64,000 nt of DNA. Origin: Rana temporaria. Taxonomy: Eukaryota; Chordata; Amphibia; Anura; Ranidae. The stretch lies in NCBI RefSeq assembly GCF_905171775.1, contig NC_053492.1, positions 189,121,317-189,185,316 on the forward strand. Reading direction: 5' to 3'. The position numbers were made by a program, and so were the translations under genes. How positions within the stretch are numbered: position 1 is the stretch's first letter; each line of letters opens with the position of its first letter. Under the pieces are notes generated by a model. The model did no database searches. It was not told where the DNA came from and saw nothing but the letters and a program-made list of their open reading frames with translations. Shown in pieces: positions 34,642 through 47,401 of this stretch.

Positions 34642-35504
34642 TATAGTATTTATGTGATTTATTCCATCAAGTCACATTAGCTACACATACAAAAGTGTCT
34701 ACCAGTGACCATTCTATGTATTCAAATTATAGTTATTAGTTAATGACAATAACAATCATTAATTAATGACAATTATTTTTCTAAACAAAATTGACAACAT
34801 GCAGGAGAGAAAATCATACATTATTTTAATTATGGACATTATGAATGCTTTTTTGAACTCATGCAGAAACAAAATTTAAATAATATTATATTCAAGTAAA
34901 GCCCAACATTTTATAAAACAATTCCTGAATTAAATGCCAATCAACCGTATAAACATGTCTCATACAGAATATGTTTACATTATTTTTCATTATTTTTTTA
35001 TTTTTATATTGTTATATTGTTATTATTATTATTATAGATAACAAAATATTTTCAAATTCAAATGTTGTATAGAGAAAAATAAAATCTAGTAAAATTATAA
35101 GAAAAGTTATGCACATTTACAACCTGTGTGCACTTACTGTATATGTGTATGTTAATGTTCAATGCATTTAATAAATGTATTTACAGTATGATAGCTGGGT
35201 GGACTTACACTCACTGTATCACCGATACATTTTAGTATATGAAAATGTGCACCCTGCACAGCAGTCATACAAATAACTAGTACTATTGTAAATCTAAAAC
35301 TGTTCTGTGTAAGGGCTGCAATCTATAATTAAAATTATACATTTTAAGTGTAAGTCAGATTTGCATGACTTTTATTTATGTCAAACTGTCATGTAAGTAT
35401 GCATGACTTCCAATTTATTATCAAGGTCTTACAATGTATAATAACAAAATAAATAGATTTATTATAAATAATACTCAACTCTTTAAAATGAGCAATATAT
35501 TTAC

Positions 35505-35543
35505 CTGGTGATGATGTGGTTTTAGTTGATGACACAGTAGAAC
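35505..35543 (-). CDS. Ser/Thr linker exon, unit U5
   Basis: 39-nt phase 1-1 exon. A 491-bp Harbinger-like element lies 255 bp upstream of it in transcription. Confidence 0.8.
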
Positions 35544-35798
35544 CTACAGATACAAAGACAAATTGTCTAATAACTATTTATAACTACAAATTTAACAAAC
35601 CGCATATTTTATGATCACAGAGCACACCTTATCCAAATGCAAAAGTAAAACTGTCTGCACAGATTTGTCCACAGGAAAGAGCTATGTGGCCCAGATATAT
35701 TGATGACATGTTCACTAGCAAGAACATTTCACAGAGCAGATTAAGCAGCCAGCTTATATATTAGCACATGGGCTTACCCAGTTTAGACTGCTCTCTAA

Positions 35799-36289
35799 GG
35801 CCCCATACACACCATAGAATCTATCCGCAGATAAATCCCATCAAATGGGTTTATGCGGATAGATTCTATGGTGTGTACACTCCGTCGGAAATGTATCCGC
35901 GGATAAATCTCCCCTGGGATGGATTTCCAGCAGATGGATATTTGCTGACATGCTCAACAAATCCATCTGCTGGAATCCATTCCAACGGATGGATCCGCTC
36001 GTCTGTACAGACTTACCGGATCCATCCGTCCAAAGGGATTCCCCGCACGCGTCGTAATGATTTGACGCATGCATGGAATTCTTTATATGACAGCGTCGCG
36101 CCCGTCGCCGCGTCATAATAGCGGCGACGGCGCGACACGTCATCGGCAGAGGATTTCAGCGCGGATTTCAATGCGATGGTGTGTACACGCCATCGCATAG
36201 AAATCTTCTGAAATCCTCGAGAGGATTTATCCGCGGATACGGTCCGCTGGACCGTATCTGCGGATAAATCCTCTCGTGTGTATGGGGCC
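35799..36289. mobile_element. Palindromic Harbinger-like MITE, family B (U5)
   Basis: 491-bp element with GGCCCCATACACAC ends and TAA duplications (35796-35798, 36290-36292). The empty site CTCTCTAACTCTC is present in the other units (for example near 29393). It is in inverse orientation to the copy at 3661 and is also internally palindromic. Confidence 0.88.
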
Positions 36290-36477
36290 TAACTCTCTTG
36301 TTTTTGTTCCTCCAATGCTCACCTTCAGGACCTCTCCAGAGCCTCTCCAATCTTCTGGAGCTCTCTACCTCTATTTGTCTGGCTATGTCCTACTATATGC
36401 ACCTTTAAGTGATTCCTGAATACTCAAAGCAGCTAAAGCAGTTGTAAAGGCTTTTTTTTCTAAAATAGCAAACATGC

Positions 36478-36790
36478 TCTACTTACCTGCTCTGTGCAAT
36501 GGTCTTGCACAGAGCAACCCTGAACCCCCTTTTCTGGGGTACCCCACCAGTACTCTTGGCTCCTCCTATTATTGGTGTGCATCCATATAAACTCTATAGC
36601 AAGCTGCTTGCTATGGGGGGGGACCCAGCTGTGCTGTGTGTGTCTATTGACATACACAGCCCAACCCCAACCCCTGTTCTCTGCTCACAGAAGCCAATGG
36701 CTTTTACTGCTGCTCTGTGAGCAGAGAGAAATAAGAGAGCTGCTGCAAATGGGCACAGCACTGGATCAAGATAGCACTCAGGTAAGTATA
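36478..36790. mobile_element. Short TIR element with splice-donor-like ends (U5)
   Basis: Same element. The left end reads TCTACTTACCTG, one substitution shared with U6. Confidence 0.6.
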
Positions 36791-37817
36791 CAGGGGAGTG
36801 TATATCTAACACATCTAAGACACCATATCCAAAAAAGGGTCAGAAAAACCCTTCAGGTCTCAGTAGCATAAGATGTGCCATCTCGAGTTACTCAGCTACC
36901 ATCTGTAATCACCAGAGTGTACAGCCCTAACCAAATGCAGAAGGCATAGATTCTCTGCTCAGAATTCTCCATGGGAATGAGCAGAATTTCCTAGATGTTT
37001 TGACCCACATCCAAATACCATAGTAATGCCCAGAAGGTGGGTTACAAGTACACCAGCTAACACATTTTAGCAGACATAGATATTTAGCCAGATAGTTTAT
37101 TAGCACATAGGTTATTGGCCAAGCTAGGCTGGGTAGATTTGACAGAAAGTGTAAAATGTCCCTAATAGGCCAGCTGTGTAAGGAAAATGTAAAGCAATCT
37201 GAATGTTTGTCAGAATTAAACGTTTAAATATTTCACAAACTTTACTTTTCTGTCAATTTTAGCTTTATACAGATTCATTCATATGCTACATATGCCTACA
37301 TCTAAAGTCATTGCACGTAGAAAGGTCTGTTCTGAACTGGTTCATACAAATCCAGACCCAAATTGAGATTCATCATTTACATTTCTTAACCATTGAGGGT
37401 GGAACAGCTTGTTGAAAATAAGCTTGTTGAAAAATATTTATGTTATTCCATGTTCTCATTGTAAACAAAAAGCTGTGCAGTGATGATTTTATTTGGTGTG
37501 TAAAGCTGGCCATACATTAGTCGATTTTCAAATCATTCGTATGAATATTTGCATGAAAATCATTCGTATGAAAATTTGCTTGAAAATTCTCATCAGTACA
37601 TTTGATGATATGCTGGACCACAGTCACTCTTAGAAATTAATTTATTCAAGAAAGAAATTCCATCCTGCTCCTTCGAATTTTCTTTCCACTGTGGATGTCA
37701 ATTTGCCCCAATAACAATTACTAATTCAAATGAACATTCCCAAAATGAAATTCTTCTAACACAATTCTACTAGTGTATTGCCAGATATGGACTAATAAAA
37801 CTACTCAAACTATTTAC

Positions 37818-37859
37818 CTGTCGGTTTTGTAGTTACAGTGGTGGTGGTAGTTGTTGCTG
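37818..37859 (-). CDS. Threonine-run linker exon, unit U5
   Basis: 42-nt phase 1-1 exon with six consecutive Thr codons (three ACC), the shortest threonine run in the array. Confidence 0.8.
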
Positions 37860-38283
37860 CTAAAAAGACAAAAGTAAATTTTTTATCAATGCAGTCTTAG
37901 AATACACAAGCCAGACATCCTAAAGAAATGTTTAAAGCCTAGCTCCAACCATGTTACACCCATATTTAGGTTGTATCATGTCACATGGTTGCAAGCTGAC
38001 CCCCCCCCCAAACCATCCCACTCCTGACAGTGTGCAGATGTTTTTTTTATCCTTGCAGCCACTGTCACTTTTGAAATCAATGCAGCTGTATGGTGCTCCA
38101 CTCGCACAGCCACATTATTCATTCACAGAGATCTGTGAATGAATAAATAAACTACAAGCCCCATCTTCCTTTGTGGCAGTCATTTAATCATATTAAACTG
38201 AAATTCTCAGACTTTATTAGATATTATTTTAAGACTAGGAAATAACCAAGCAAATAGTCTGTCATGAATGGATCACAGCTTAC

Positions 38284-38368
38284 CAGTACAATATCCTGGG
38301 TAAAAAGAAATATCATCTATAGCAACATCACTGCGGAAATCTTCACCTCTGACACCATCAATGAAAAT
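38284..38368 (-). CDS. MAM domain exon 3, unit U5
   Basis: 85-nt closing MAM exon, phase 0 to 1, identical in protein to the other units. Confidence 0.9.
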
Positions 38369-38535
38369 CTGTTGACAAAATTCATGAGGTTATAGCTAAT
38401 AGCCAGAACTGGGTTTATAATATGCCAGTGCAAAGAGCACAATGACTAAAAAGCACAATAACATACAAAAAGAGATCAAACTATTTGTAATAGATTTAAT
38501 AACAATTCATTTGGCAAATGAAATACATTGCATAC

Positions 38536-38792
38536 CTGGATAATATCACTTTCAGGCAGGAAAATCTTCTCTAAATACCACATGTCCCCATGATCTCCTT
38601 CTATAGTGAAGACATCTTCCAAACCATAATCTCTTAGTACTGACACCCTCAGCATCATGTATTTTGCTGCTCCATACATGTGATACCAAAACTGTAAGCA
38701 ATGAGTTCCAGTGAAACAATTTGCAGGACTCTCCAATCTTGCAAAGTCTCCCTCTTCTGAATCCTGTCCATTAATGTATAGATAGTAGCCAT
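38536..38792 (-). CDS. MAM domain exon 2, unit U5
   Basis: 257-nt central MAM exon. The coding part is unchanged; a substitution beyond the donor, at about 38519, affects only the intron. Confidence 0.9.
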
Positions 38793-38902
38793 CTGTTTAA
38801 ATTAAAATATTAATGCTGAAGTACTTTTTCTGTTATGAACCATTATTTTGGGAGTTATATAAACTATTACAAACAGAGAAAGTAAGTAAATAAATGACTT
38901 AC

Positions 38903-39043
38903 ATCCTGTTGTGTGGTCAAATGATGGTCCAGTAAAATCGGAAGGGGTTGAGCCATTCCAGTGTATCCAGTCCATGTTATCACTCGTTGATTGTTTCCAG
39001 TTACACAAGTTCACATCAAAAGAACAATCTATATGGCATACAT
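38903..39043 (-). CDS. MAM domain exon 1, unit U5
   Basis: 141-nt first MAM exon with conserved splice sites. The LINE at 39433 lies about 390 bp upstream in the preceding intron. Confidence 0.9.
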
Positions 39044-39572
39044 CTGTTTTAGGAAACACAGATAACATTTATGAGTTATATTGTGCATATTGTATAATGC
39101 ATGTGCAAGCGTTAAAGCTGAACTTGAACATGTTTACTGTAGGAATATTTATAGAGGTGACCGAGTCGGCTGCTGACCCATTATTGTCAGTAGGCTGGGA
39201 TACGGAGGTCACATTTCTATATTTCATAGCTGTAACTGAGAACGTTTTGTTTCCCTCTTAAGCCCCGTACAGACGACCAAACATGTCTGCTGAAACTGGT
39301 CTGCGGGCCAGTTTCAGCAGACATGTTCGGTCGTGTGTAGGCCCGAGCGTGCAGGATTCCAGCAAACATTTGCCCGCCGGGCCTTTTCCCCAGCGGACAA
39401 ATATTCCTGGACTTGTTTTAAAACAGTCCGCTAGAACTTCCGGTTCCGGCGCCTCATGGAGTGACTGCTCTCCTCAGCAGCTCCCGCCGCACGACTCAGT
39501 ATCCAGCCTATAAAACCCCCTCGAGCAGCCATCCGAACCCCCCTCCACCTCTGGGCACATCCCCCCACGACC

Positions 39573-40658
39573 ATGGATCGGTTCGTGGAGAAATCGGGCA
39601 CCCGCAGCCATTCGGCCCAGACGGCGCCGCCGGCGGTGGCCCAGCCGCAAATCGAGGCCCCGGCTTCGGCCTACTCCGCTCCGCGGACCCCAGACGCGCC
39701 GGCGGCGACGGAGGTGAGTGGCGCTATCTCCCCCTCTCCTCCCTCACACGCTCCCTCACCCCAATCAACGGGGAACAGCACATCCTCACCCCACCAAGTG
39801 GGGGATAATACAACCGAGCGTATTGCTCAGGCCGTAGCTGCCCTGCTGAACCCCATGATAGCAGCTTCGGTGGAAAAAGCTGTAAATGCTGGGATGGCAC
39901 AGATCAAGGCCCAGCTTGGGGAGCATGGTTCAAGATTAAATGAATTAGAACACCGCCTGTCTAGTGCGGAAGAGGATCTATACCATGCCCAGGCCATGGA
40001 ACACGCACAGGACAAGACGAACCAATTCATTCTTCAAAAATTAGACGATTTAGAAAACAGATCCAGGCGAAGTAACCTACGTTTCGTGGGTGTCCCGGAA
40101 TCACTTCAGGCCTCCGCACTCGCCGAGTTCTGCGCCCAGCGCATCCTGGAGGCGCTGGGCCTTCCTGGCCCTTGCACGGTAGAACGTGCCCACCGAATGG
40201 GGGCTTTTAATTCGGAACGCAAGTCACCGCGCCCGATCATAGCCAAATACCTAAACTACGCTGAAAAGTCCCTCATACTACACTCCTTTCGGCAGGCCCG
40301 CCAGCTCCAGATTGATGGTATAAAAGTGCTAGTATTTGCAGACTATTCCATTGAGGTCTCCAAGAAACGTAAGGCCTTTCAACAGGTTTGCTCTGAACTT
40401 TTCAAACAACAAATCAAGTTTACCTTAGCCTTCCCGGCTATACTACGCCTCAAGGCCCCGAATGGTGATCAGCTGACCTTTCAGGACCCCTCAGAAGCCG
40501 AAGCTTTCCTGCGGTCGCGGCACCCACACCTCAACCCCCAGACGCCCTCCAAGGCCCCTGCACTTAATCGTTCCCTGGACCAGAGAAGCCCGAGGAAGGA
40601 ATCGCCTAAGCGTTTCAGAGCCTCGGCCCATGATCCGGCCTGGGCCACCGCGAGATGA
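39573..40658 (+). CDS. LINE ORF1 protein (L1 ORF1p-like)
   Basis: 361 codons from an ATG in good context (GACCATGG). The N-terminus (about residues 1-75) is rich in Pro, Ala and Ser. A coiled coil follows (about 85-165, through LGEHGSRLNELEHRLSSAEE). The RRM-like core starts at ENRSRRSNLRFVGVPE and is followed by a C-terminal domain with RPIIAKYLNYAEK and IKVLVFADYS. This is the layout of the L1 nucleic-acid chaperone. The basic C-terminal tail is disordered. The frame is intact. Confidence 0.9.
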   Translation: MDRFVEKSGTRSHSAQTAPPAVAQPQIEAPASAYSAPRTPDAPAATEVSGAISPSPPSHAPSPQSTGNSTSSPHQVGDNTTERIAQAVAALLNPMIAASVEKAVNAGMAQIKAQLGEHGSRLNELEHRLSSAEEDLYHAQAMEHAQDKTNQFILQKLDDLENRSRRSNLRFVGVPESLQASALAEFCAQRILEALGLPGPCTVERAHRMGAFNSERKSPRPIIAKYLNYAEKSLILHSFRQARQLQIDGIKVLVFADYSIEVSKKRKAFQQVCSELFKQQIKFTLAFPAILRLKAPNGDQLTFQDPSEAEAFLRSRHPHLNPQTPSKAPALNRSLDQRSPRKESPKRFRASAHDPAWATAR

Positions 40659-41441
40659 TTTTCCAGCGACCAGCACGCCCTCCTGGTTCTTATTTCTTCC
40701 CCCTGAGCGTCTTGCTACATCGCCAAGGAGTCCTCTGATCAAGTCCTGCTCATGCACCACTTGACCCCCAACCAACTGACGGCTCTCCATCCCCCTCTTG
40801 CCGACAGGACAGGTAGCGCTATGTGGTATACTATCCAGTTAACCCATTTTGGGTTTTGTTTTCTTTTTTTCTTTTGTTTATACCTCTGCTGTGTACCTGC
40901 ATTACCCCGTTGATATGGTTCAGCTGTATTCATCCAGATTGTATCTCACTTGGATCAGTCATGCTCTCCCTATGCCCCCCTCCCTGATCGAACATATTTA
41001 TATCTGTATAACTGTTATCAATGTTTTGAGTTATTTGCGCCTCCTGGGCTCACTGTACGCACTAACCCTGCCCCCCCGCTATGGGCACTGCGTGTTAGCC
41101 GCGAGAAGCTATACCACTTAACCTTGGCTCTCAGGCATAGGCCACCTATGTCGTGACAAGGGGGCCTGCTCGTACAGTGACTCCATGTGGAAAAAAGTGA
41201 AGTTTTTGCTATTGGTTTTGTTACTTTTGTCATTTTCTTTCCAGCTCCTCAGTTTGCGCCCTCTCCCCCCTCCCCTCTCTCCCCCTCCCCCCGGCACTCA
41301 CCTACACGCACCCTATACATCCCCTCCCCCTTGTGACTTACAGGTCCTGATCTGCCCTTACGTGGTGACCCCCCTTGGCCCCTTGTCAGATAATATCCGT
41401 CGTAAAAATACATCTCAGACCCCATTCCCGGAACCCCTAAC
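40659..41441 (+). other. LINE inter-ORF region
   Basis: 783 bp between ORF1 and ORF2, with pyrimidine-rich tracts (about 41245-41335) and no supported gene. Short frames here are not conserved protein. Confidence 0.7.
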
Positions 41442-44400
41442 ATGAAAGTTATTTCATGGAATGTGAAGGGACTCAGATCCCCAAATAAAAGAATGAAGAT
41501 CCTTAGACACCTAAAAAGAATCAAAGCGGACATAGCACTACTACAGGAAACCCATTTATCCGCATCTGATTTCCCGCGCATGAAAAAACTTTGGGTGGGC
41601 ACGGTCCTGGGCTCTGAAGCGGTTGGCCGCAAGGCAGGTGTCCTCCTATTGATACATAAAAACCTTCCCTGCTCGGTTCTAGCGGTAAACTCCGATTCCC
41701 ATGGCCGCCTATTATCAGCTCACCTCAAAATCGGTTCTAAAGAATTGGTCGTCTCTAACGTCTATGCCCCGAACAGCCCAGGCGGTCCGTTCTACTGTGA
41801 GCTATCTTCCTGGCTGCTGCAAAACACCAATCTTCCTCATTTGGTCGGAGGCGACTTTAATGATACCCTGCACCCAGTAGACGACAGATCCTCCCCTAAA
41901 TGCTCCCGCTCAGGCCTTGACCCATTGCAACCCTCGCTATTTGTCTCCACGATGGACTCGCTTCACCTGCGAGACCTATGGCGTCTGACCCATCCCGCGG
42001 ATAGGGAATTTACGTTCTATTCTAATCCCCATGCCATATTCACCAGAATAGACTATTTTTTCGCAATATCTGATCACGCCCCGATATCAGTCTCCCTGGA
42101 CAACCTAGACCTTCCCCCCCAACCTATGCTATGGCGCTTCCCCTCCTTCCTCCACAACCACTCCGACTTCCGACATTTTATGGAGAAAGCCTGGCTGGAA
42201 TACTCCTCGGCGAATGCCCCCCACATAGATAACCCAAACCTCTTCTGGGACGCCGGCAAGGCTTTCCTCAGAGGACAAATCATTTCCTACGCCACCTCAT
42301 TTAAGAGAAACGCCCTGTCTAAGTTCAAATTAGTCAGTTCCCGTTTACATATAGCACAAAGAAACCTTTCTCTAGCTGACTCCCCTGACAACAGAGACGA
42401 GTGGCACGCAGCCAAACGGTCATTCAATACGTGGGCGGACACTCTAGAAACAGTTAAAAAGTCCAACTTAGATGCCTCGCTCCACAAATTTGGCAACAAG
42501 TCGGGTAAACTCCTCGCCAGACTCTGCAAAGGCGCCTTCACCCCAACCCACATCACCTCCCTAAGGGATTCGAGCGGCTCCGTCAAAACCAACCCCCCAG
42601 CTATCAACAAGGCGATGCTCCAATTTTACTCGGCCCTTTACGCCCCGGACCCCGTTGACAGATCGACGGCAAACGCCTTTCTAGAGAACTTAGACATCCC
42701 TCAGCTTACCCCCTCCCAATTAGAAAGCCTAAACGCCCCTATTTCTATTCACGAGATCTCCGAAACCATTCGCAAGCTTGCACCCTCAAAAGCCCCGGGC
42801 CCTGATGGCTTTACGGGCGAATTTTATAAGACCCTACAAAACATAGTGGAACCCACTTTACACAAAGTATATTGCAGCGTCTGGTCCGGCGGCCCCTACC
42901 TCCCTTCGGGAAACCAGGCTATTGTAAAGTTATTGTCTAAGAAAGGAAAAGACCCGCTCGAACCAGGCTCGTACAGACCGATATCCCTTCTGAACCTTGA
43001 CGTTAAAATTCTTTCTAAGATCGTTGCCAATCGGTTATCAGATATCATTCCCTCCCTGATACACCCGGCTCAATCGGGCTTCGTAAAAGGCAGGACGGCC
43101 ACTTTAAATATCCGTAAAGTAATGCTGGCTTTAGAACATGCTAAACAACACCCAGAAGGCGATTTCGCCATTATCACATTGGACGCGGAGAAAGCCTTCG
43201 ACAATGTCAGCTTCGAATGGCTTTCTGTGTCCATGGAGAAAATGGGTTTCTCCGGCCCCTTCTGCCATCTTATAAATGCTATGTATGCAACCCCCTCTGC
43301 GAAATTAGTGGCCGCTGGCATTCTCTCAGAGGAATTCCGCCTCCATAAGGGGACGCGAGAGGGCTGCCCCTCTCTCCCCTTCTCTTTAATTTAGCTCTAG
43401 AACCCCTGTCCAGACACCTAACCCAAGTAGCGCCCCTTCACGGAATACATTCGGGCCCCCACGAACTGCGTTCGTCTCTTTTTGCCGACGATGTCCTCAT
43501 CTTTTCGGCGGACCCCTCCTCCGATATGATCACTATCAAAACGGTTTTTGACACGTTCCGTCGCTGCTCTGGCCTCCGAATAAACTACTCCAAAAGCGAA
43601 ATCCTACCATTAGGCTCCCGCCCCGACCCCTCCTGGACACGCCACTCCATCTTCACGGTAGCCTCCTCTCATATTACGTACCTCGGCATAAAAATTGGCA
43701 AACTGCCCTCTTCTCTGTATCACTTAAACTACTCCCCTTGATTTCGAAACTATCTCAAGAATTGTCGAACTGGTCGGATCTGCCGCTCTCGCTCCTGGGA
43801 AGATGCCACTTGGTCAAAATGGTCAGTTTCGCTAGATTATTATACCCGATGCAGACTATACCCCTACTCTTACGCCATAAAGATATCAAACTTATTGAAT
43901 CAGCTATCTCCAAATTCATATGGCACGGCAAGAGACCCCGCATAGCTATGAAAAAACTTTTTCTTCCCAGACGCGAGGGCGGTGTAAGTCATCCTAATGT
44001 CAGATTATATAATTTAGCATGTCTATTGAGAACAGGCTTAGATTGGATTTCACATTCGGCGAGGTATTCCAATTACTCACTAGAATCAGCCATGGTGCAC
44101 CCCTTCTCCCTAGTGGCCCTTCTCCACTGTAAATGGAAATCGGTCAAACCCCCACTCCAGCATAACTTACTACTCAGGGACACGGTCATAGCCTGGAGGG
44201 AATCCAGAAAACTCCTGGGTCTGTCCCCCTTCGTATCACGTCACCTTCCTATTCAAGGCAACCCCGGCTTCCCCGCAGGACTAGACCACAAACCCTTTAA
44301 AATATGGCAGGAAAGGGGACTTACACTTTTCGCATCATTGTGTGACACCTCAACTGGCCTCCCTCTGCCTTTTACAAGAACTGCTGAGACGTTTGATCTA

Positions 44401-45225
44401 CCCAAGGCTCACATCTTCCACTATTGGCAATGTGCCAACTACCTACGACTCTCGTGCACTGAGGCCTCGAAGCGCTTCCTCACTACTTTCACTGACAGGC
44501 TGCTTCTGGAAGGCTCCTATAGGATCTCGGACATCTACAAACCCCTGCTCCTTAAAGCGCTACCTTCTTTATCGTCCACATCTGCTGCAAACTGGGGCAA
44601 AGACTTTCCTGACGAAAACCTGATTTCCAAGTTATTACACGGCTACAATACTGTCCAGAGGATTACACCAAATGAAATCTGGAAGGAAACACAGTTAAAG
44701 ATTCTCCACCGGGCCCACATCCCTTTTCTACACTCCTCGCAGGACGTGAACGGCGCCTCCTGCCCCTTGTGCCAACACCCGAAACCCTCTTTATCTCACC
44801 GGTTCTGGTCTTGCTCATTTATTTCAGCGTTTTGGGATCAAGTATTGGCCTACGTTTTTCAAATCACCCTACTGAAGTTACCCAAAGATCCTTTCCTCCT
44901 TATATTTGGATATTGGGACCCCCTGCTGCTACAAAGATCTCAGGTGTCCAAGACCTGTCCACTACTTTGTTTCCTTGTCGCACGAAGGGCTATTCTAAGA
45001 AACTGGATCTCTTCTCAACCCCCCTCCGCCAATCTGGTTGCACAAGACCTCCTTCTCCTCCTCTATAAGGAACGAGCCACCACCGACTTCCAGCGAGCCA
45101 CGGAAAAATCCCGCTTTCTCTTAACCTGGCAACCTTTTATGTCTGCATCACTCTCCCAAGAGGACCTCAGCGCCTTTGATCAGTTTACTTTCTCGTATTT
45201 CAAGTCCCCTCCACCCACAACCTAG
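41442..45225 (+). pseudogene. LINE ORF2 protein (endonuclease-reverse transcriptase), two frameshifts
   Basis: Starts at the ATG at 41442 with an APE-type endonuclease (MKVISWNVKGL, LLQETHL, GGDFND, SDHAPI). The RT follows: SKAPGPDGFTGEFYK, SYRPISLLNLD, TLDAEKAFDNVSFEWL, and FADDVLIFS near 43475. A C-terminal CPLC-x-H-x-C cluster lies near 44760. The frame changes at a C-run at about 43366-43370 and again at a C-run at about 43735. The endonuclease also appears short by about 20 residues between RIDYFF and ISDHAP. Total length is otherwise normal (about 1260 codons). As assembled it encodes no complete product. Confidence 0.9.
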
Positions 45226-45763
45226 GGCGTCACCTAGCTCTCATACCACCGCTCCCGATTAATTTGTTCTGAACTGCTTCTACAGGTCTGGACGTCACCT
45301 CCCCCCTCCCCTCCCCCTCCATCTTGGTGCTCTTCTGAACGGTGCTCTATACATGGTGCCCCCCCCTCCTCACCTTATAGATTTCCTAGCTGTTAGAGCT
45401 CCCTGTATTCACTACTTAGATTCTTTGTTACCCATAACTGTTGACATGCCTAGAATCCATCATTTTTAGACTCACCCGGGTCGTATCCTCTGTTATGGGT
45501 CAGATCCCACCAGTTTCACTTACGTGTGGAGGTGGTGTCCTCTTAGGCATCCTCCTCCTTGTTTGGGGTTTGCGGACGGGGATCCCGCCTCTACCATGTC
45601 TCATACCTGACTATATGTCTGTTGGATTTATTGTTCCTGATCCGCTAGATACATTGTTCGCGGTTACATGTAGATATTATACTGCTGGGGCTGCGTCCCC
45701 ATTTGCTATGTTCTTTTTTCTACTTGGTATTGTGGATTCTATTTGCTGTATTTGTGAAAACTT

Positions 45764-45791
45764 AATAAATACTTTTTGAAAAAAAAAAAAA
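45764..45791 (+). terminator. LINE polyadenylation signal and poly(A) end
   Basis: AATAAA at 45764 is followed 10 bp later by a run of 13 A that merges into the target duplication. Confidence 0.8.
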
Positions 45792-47401
45792 CAGTCCGCT
45801 GGAATCCTGCCCATTCAGACATGTTCGGTCGTCTGTACAGACCTACCGTACATGTCCGAGCGCCCGCCATCCCTCGCATGCGTCGAATGACTTTGAGGCA
45901 TGCGTGGAAGCAATTAACTGGCAGGCCCGCCCACGTCGCCGCGTCATTGTCGCGGCGACACCGCGTCATCGACGCGGCGACACCGCGGACACGCCCTGTG
46001 TATTGTTTACGCGCGGCTTTCTATACGATGGTTAGTACAGCCATCGTACAGAAAGCCCCGGGCAGACATGTACGGTGAAAACGGTCCGGCGGAGCCGTTT
46101 CATCGTACATGTTTGCTGGTGTGTACACGGCCTTAGCAGTACATTGTGCAGAGGTATGCGAATAACAAAACGAACTGAACAGGATTATAAATATTTACAT
46201 ACAGTATAAGCATTTAAATGGTTTATTTAGCTCTGATAGATGTAAATAAAGTGTGTTACTCCAGTATTTCAAATCCCGATATACAGTATGTCTGTGATAC
46301 CATGTATTATATTTAAAAGTATCCAGCTCTCTTTGCATCGCTTCATTTGTAAGAAATACATGGTGATCCTCAAAGTCCCTTGCTTTCCAATTTCAAACTG
46401 ATCACACTGGGCATGGAAGCACATTCCCTGCAACGTGGTTAGTTTTCTTTTTGCATTGTACTCAGGAGCACAGTCTGCCTGTACTCCAATGGGCAGACTT
46501 GTGCTGAACTGCCCCCAATGCACAGCTAACATCCCACTCAGAACATTAGTGTACTGCTCTTTCTCAGTGTCCTGTTGACACATCCCTCTGCAGTCTCCAC
46601 CCCACCTCTCAAAGCATCTTATGCAGCTGAGAAAAGAGGTCATGTGATCGCTTAAAGAAAAAAAAAGGTATTTATAAATAAAAACATGATTCTGCCATAT
46701 GATTCAGGCATATTGATAATTAACAAGCATAGCTGAAAACAACATGTATTGTACCTTGATAGAATGAATAATATCAGTAATAGTGGACTGCAAAGAAAAA
46801 GTTGGGTGCTTGGTAAATGAGTGTCTGTTGCCAGTCTTAACATGAGAGAATCAGTAATATATGGAGTGTCTGTACACAAAAAAAAAAGTGTTTGTAAATC
46901 TAAAACTTTTTCTAGTTTTGGATAGATTGGGGAAGGGTTGGAATTTGTGTCCGTTTTTTTTTCTTTATCTCTGTGTCCCTGTAAGGATGAATCACCCCTC
47001 TATTTGTCATTGTGACCATAGTCAACATTGTCATCAAATTAATTTTACAGTTGTCACCAGAGCAAAAGGTGAGGGTCTGTAATGAGAATTCCCCTTTTAA
47101 GATTGCCTTCTTATCCAGGACAGGAGATCAGAGGAGTCTTCCCAATGAGACACAGGCATCAAAAAATAACCTGCCAGCGGTCTTAACCATTGTCTATTCT
47201 ATCCAAAACAATTAAATAAATTAGATTAAATGCAATTAAAATAAATTAATACAATTGTCTATACATGCACTTTAAATTGGAATGGTAAGAATAGTGTTAT
47301 TGTTATGTAAATAATGTTACTGTGATGTTGCTAACAGGAATTGTTTGTTAAAAATAAATATGTTTCAATATGAATAATATTGTAGATCATCAAAAGTATA
47401 G

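Larger units (their letters stand above)
39433..45787 (+). mobile_element. Full-length L1/Tx1-like LINE
   Basis: 6355-bp insertion with a 5' UTR (39433-39572), ORF1, a 783-bp inter-ORF region, ORF2, a 3' UTR (45226-45787), AATAAA and a poly(A) end. It is flanked by a 13-bp duplication AAAACAGTCCGCT (39420-39432 and 45788-45800). The target TTTT|AAAA is the L1-type endonuclease site. It interrupts the family A MITE of U5 and is absent from other units. Confidence 0.93.
39261..46132. mobile_element. MITE family A split by the LINE (U5)
   Basis: The left part (39261-39432) and right part (45788-46132) of the same element flank the LINE. The left end has mutated from GGCC to AGCC. TTA flanks are retained (39258-39260 and 46133-46135). 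Confidence 0.85.
34642..47401 (-). repeat. Array unit U5 (with LINE and short transposon insertions)
   Basis: All five exons are intact between 35505 and 39043. Two insertions private to this unit enlarge it: a 491-bp Harbinger-like element (35799-36289) and a 6.36 kb LINE (39433-45787) that sits inside the unit's own palindromic transposon. Confidence 0.9.
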
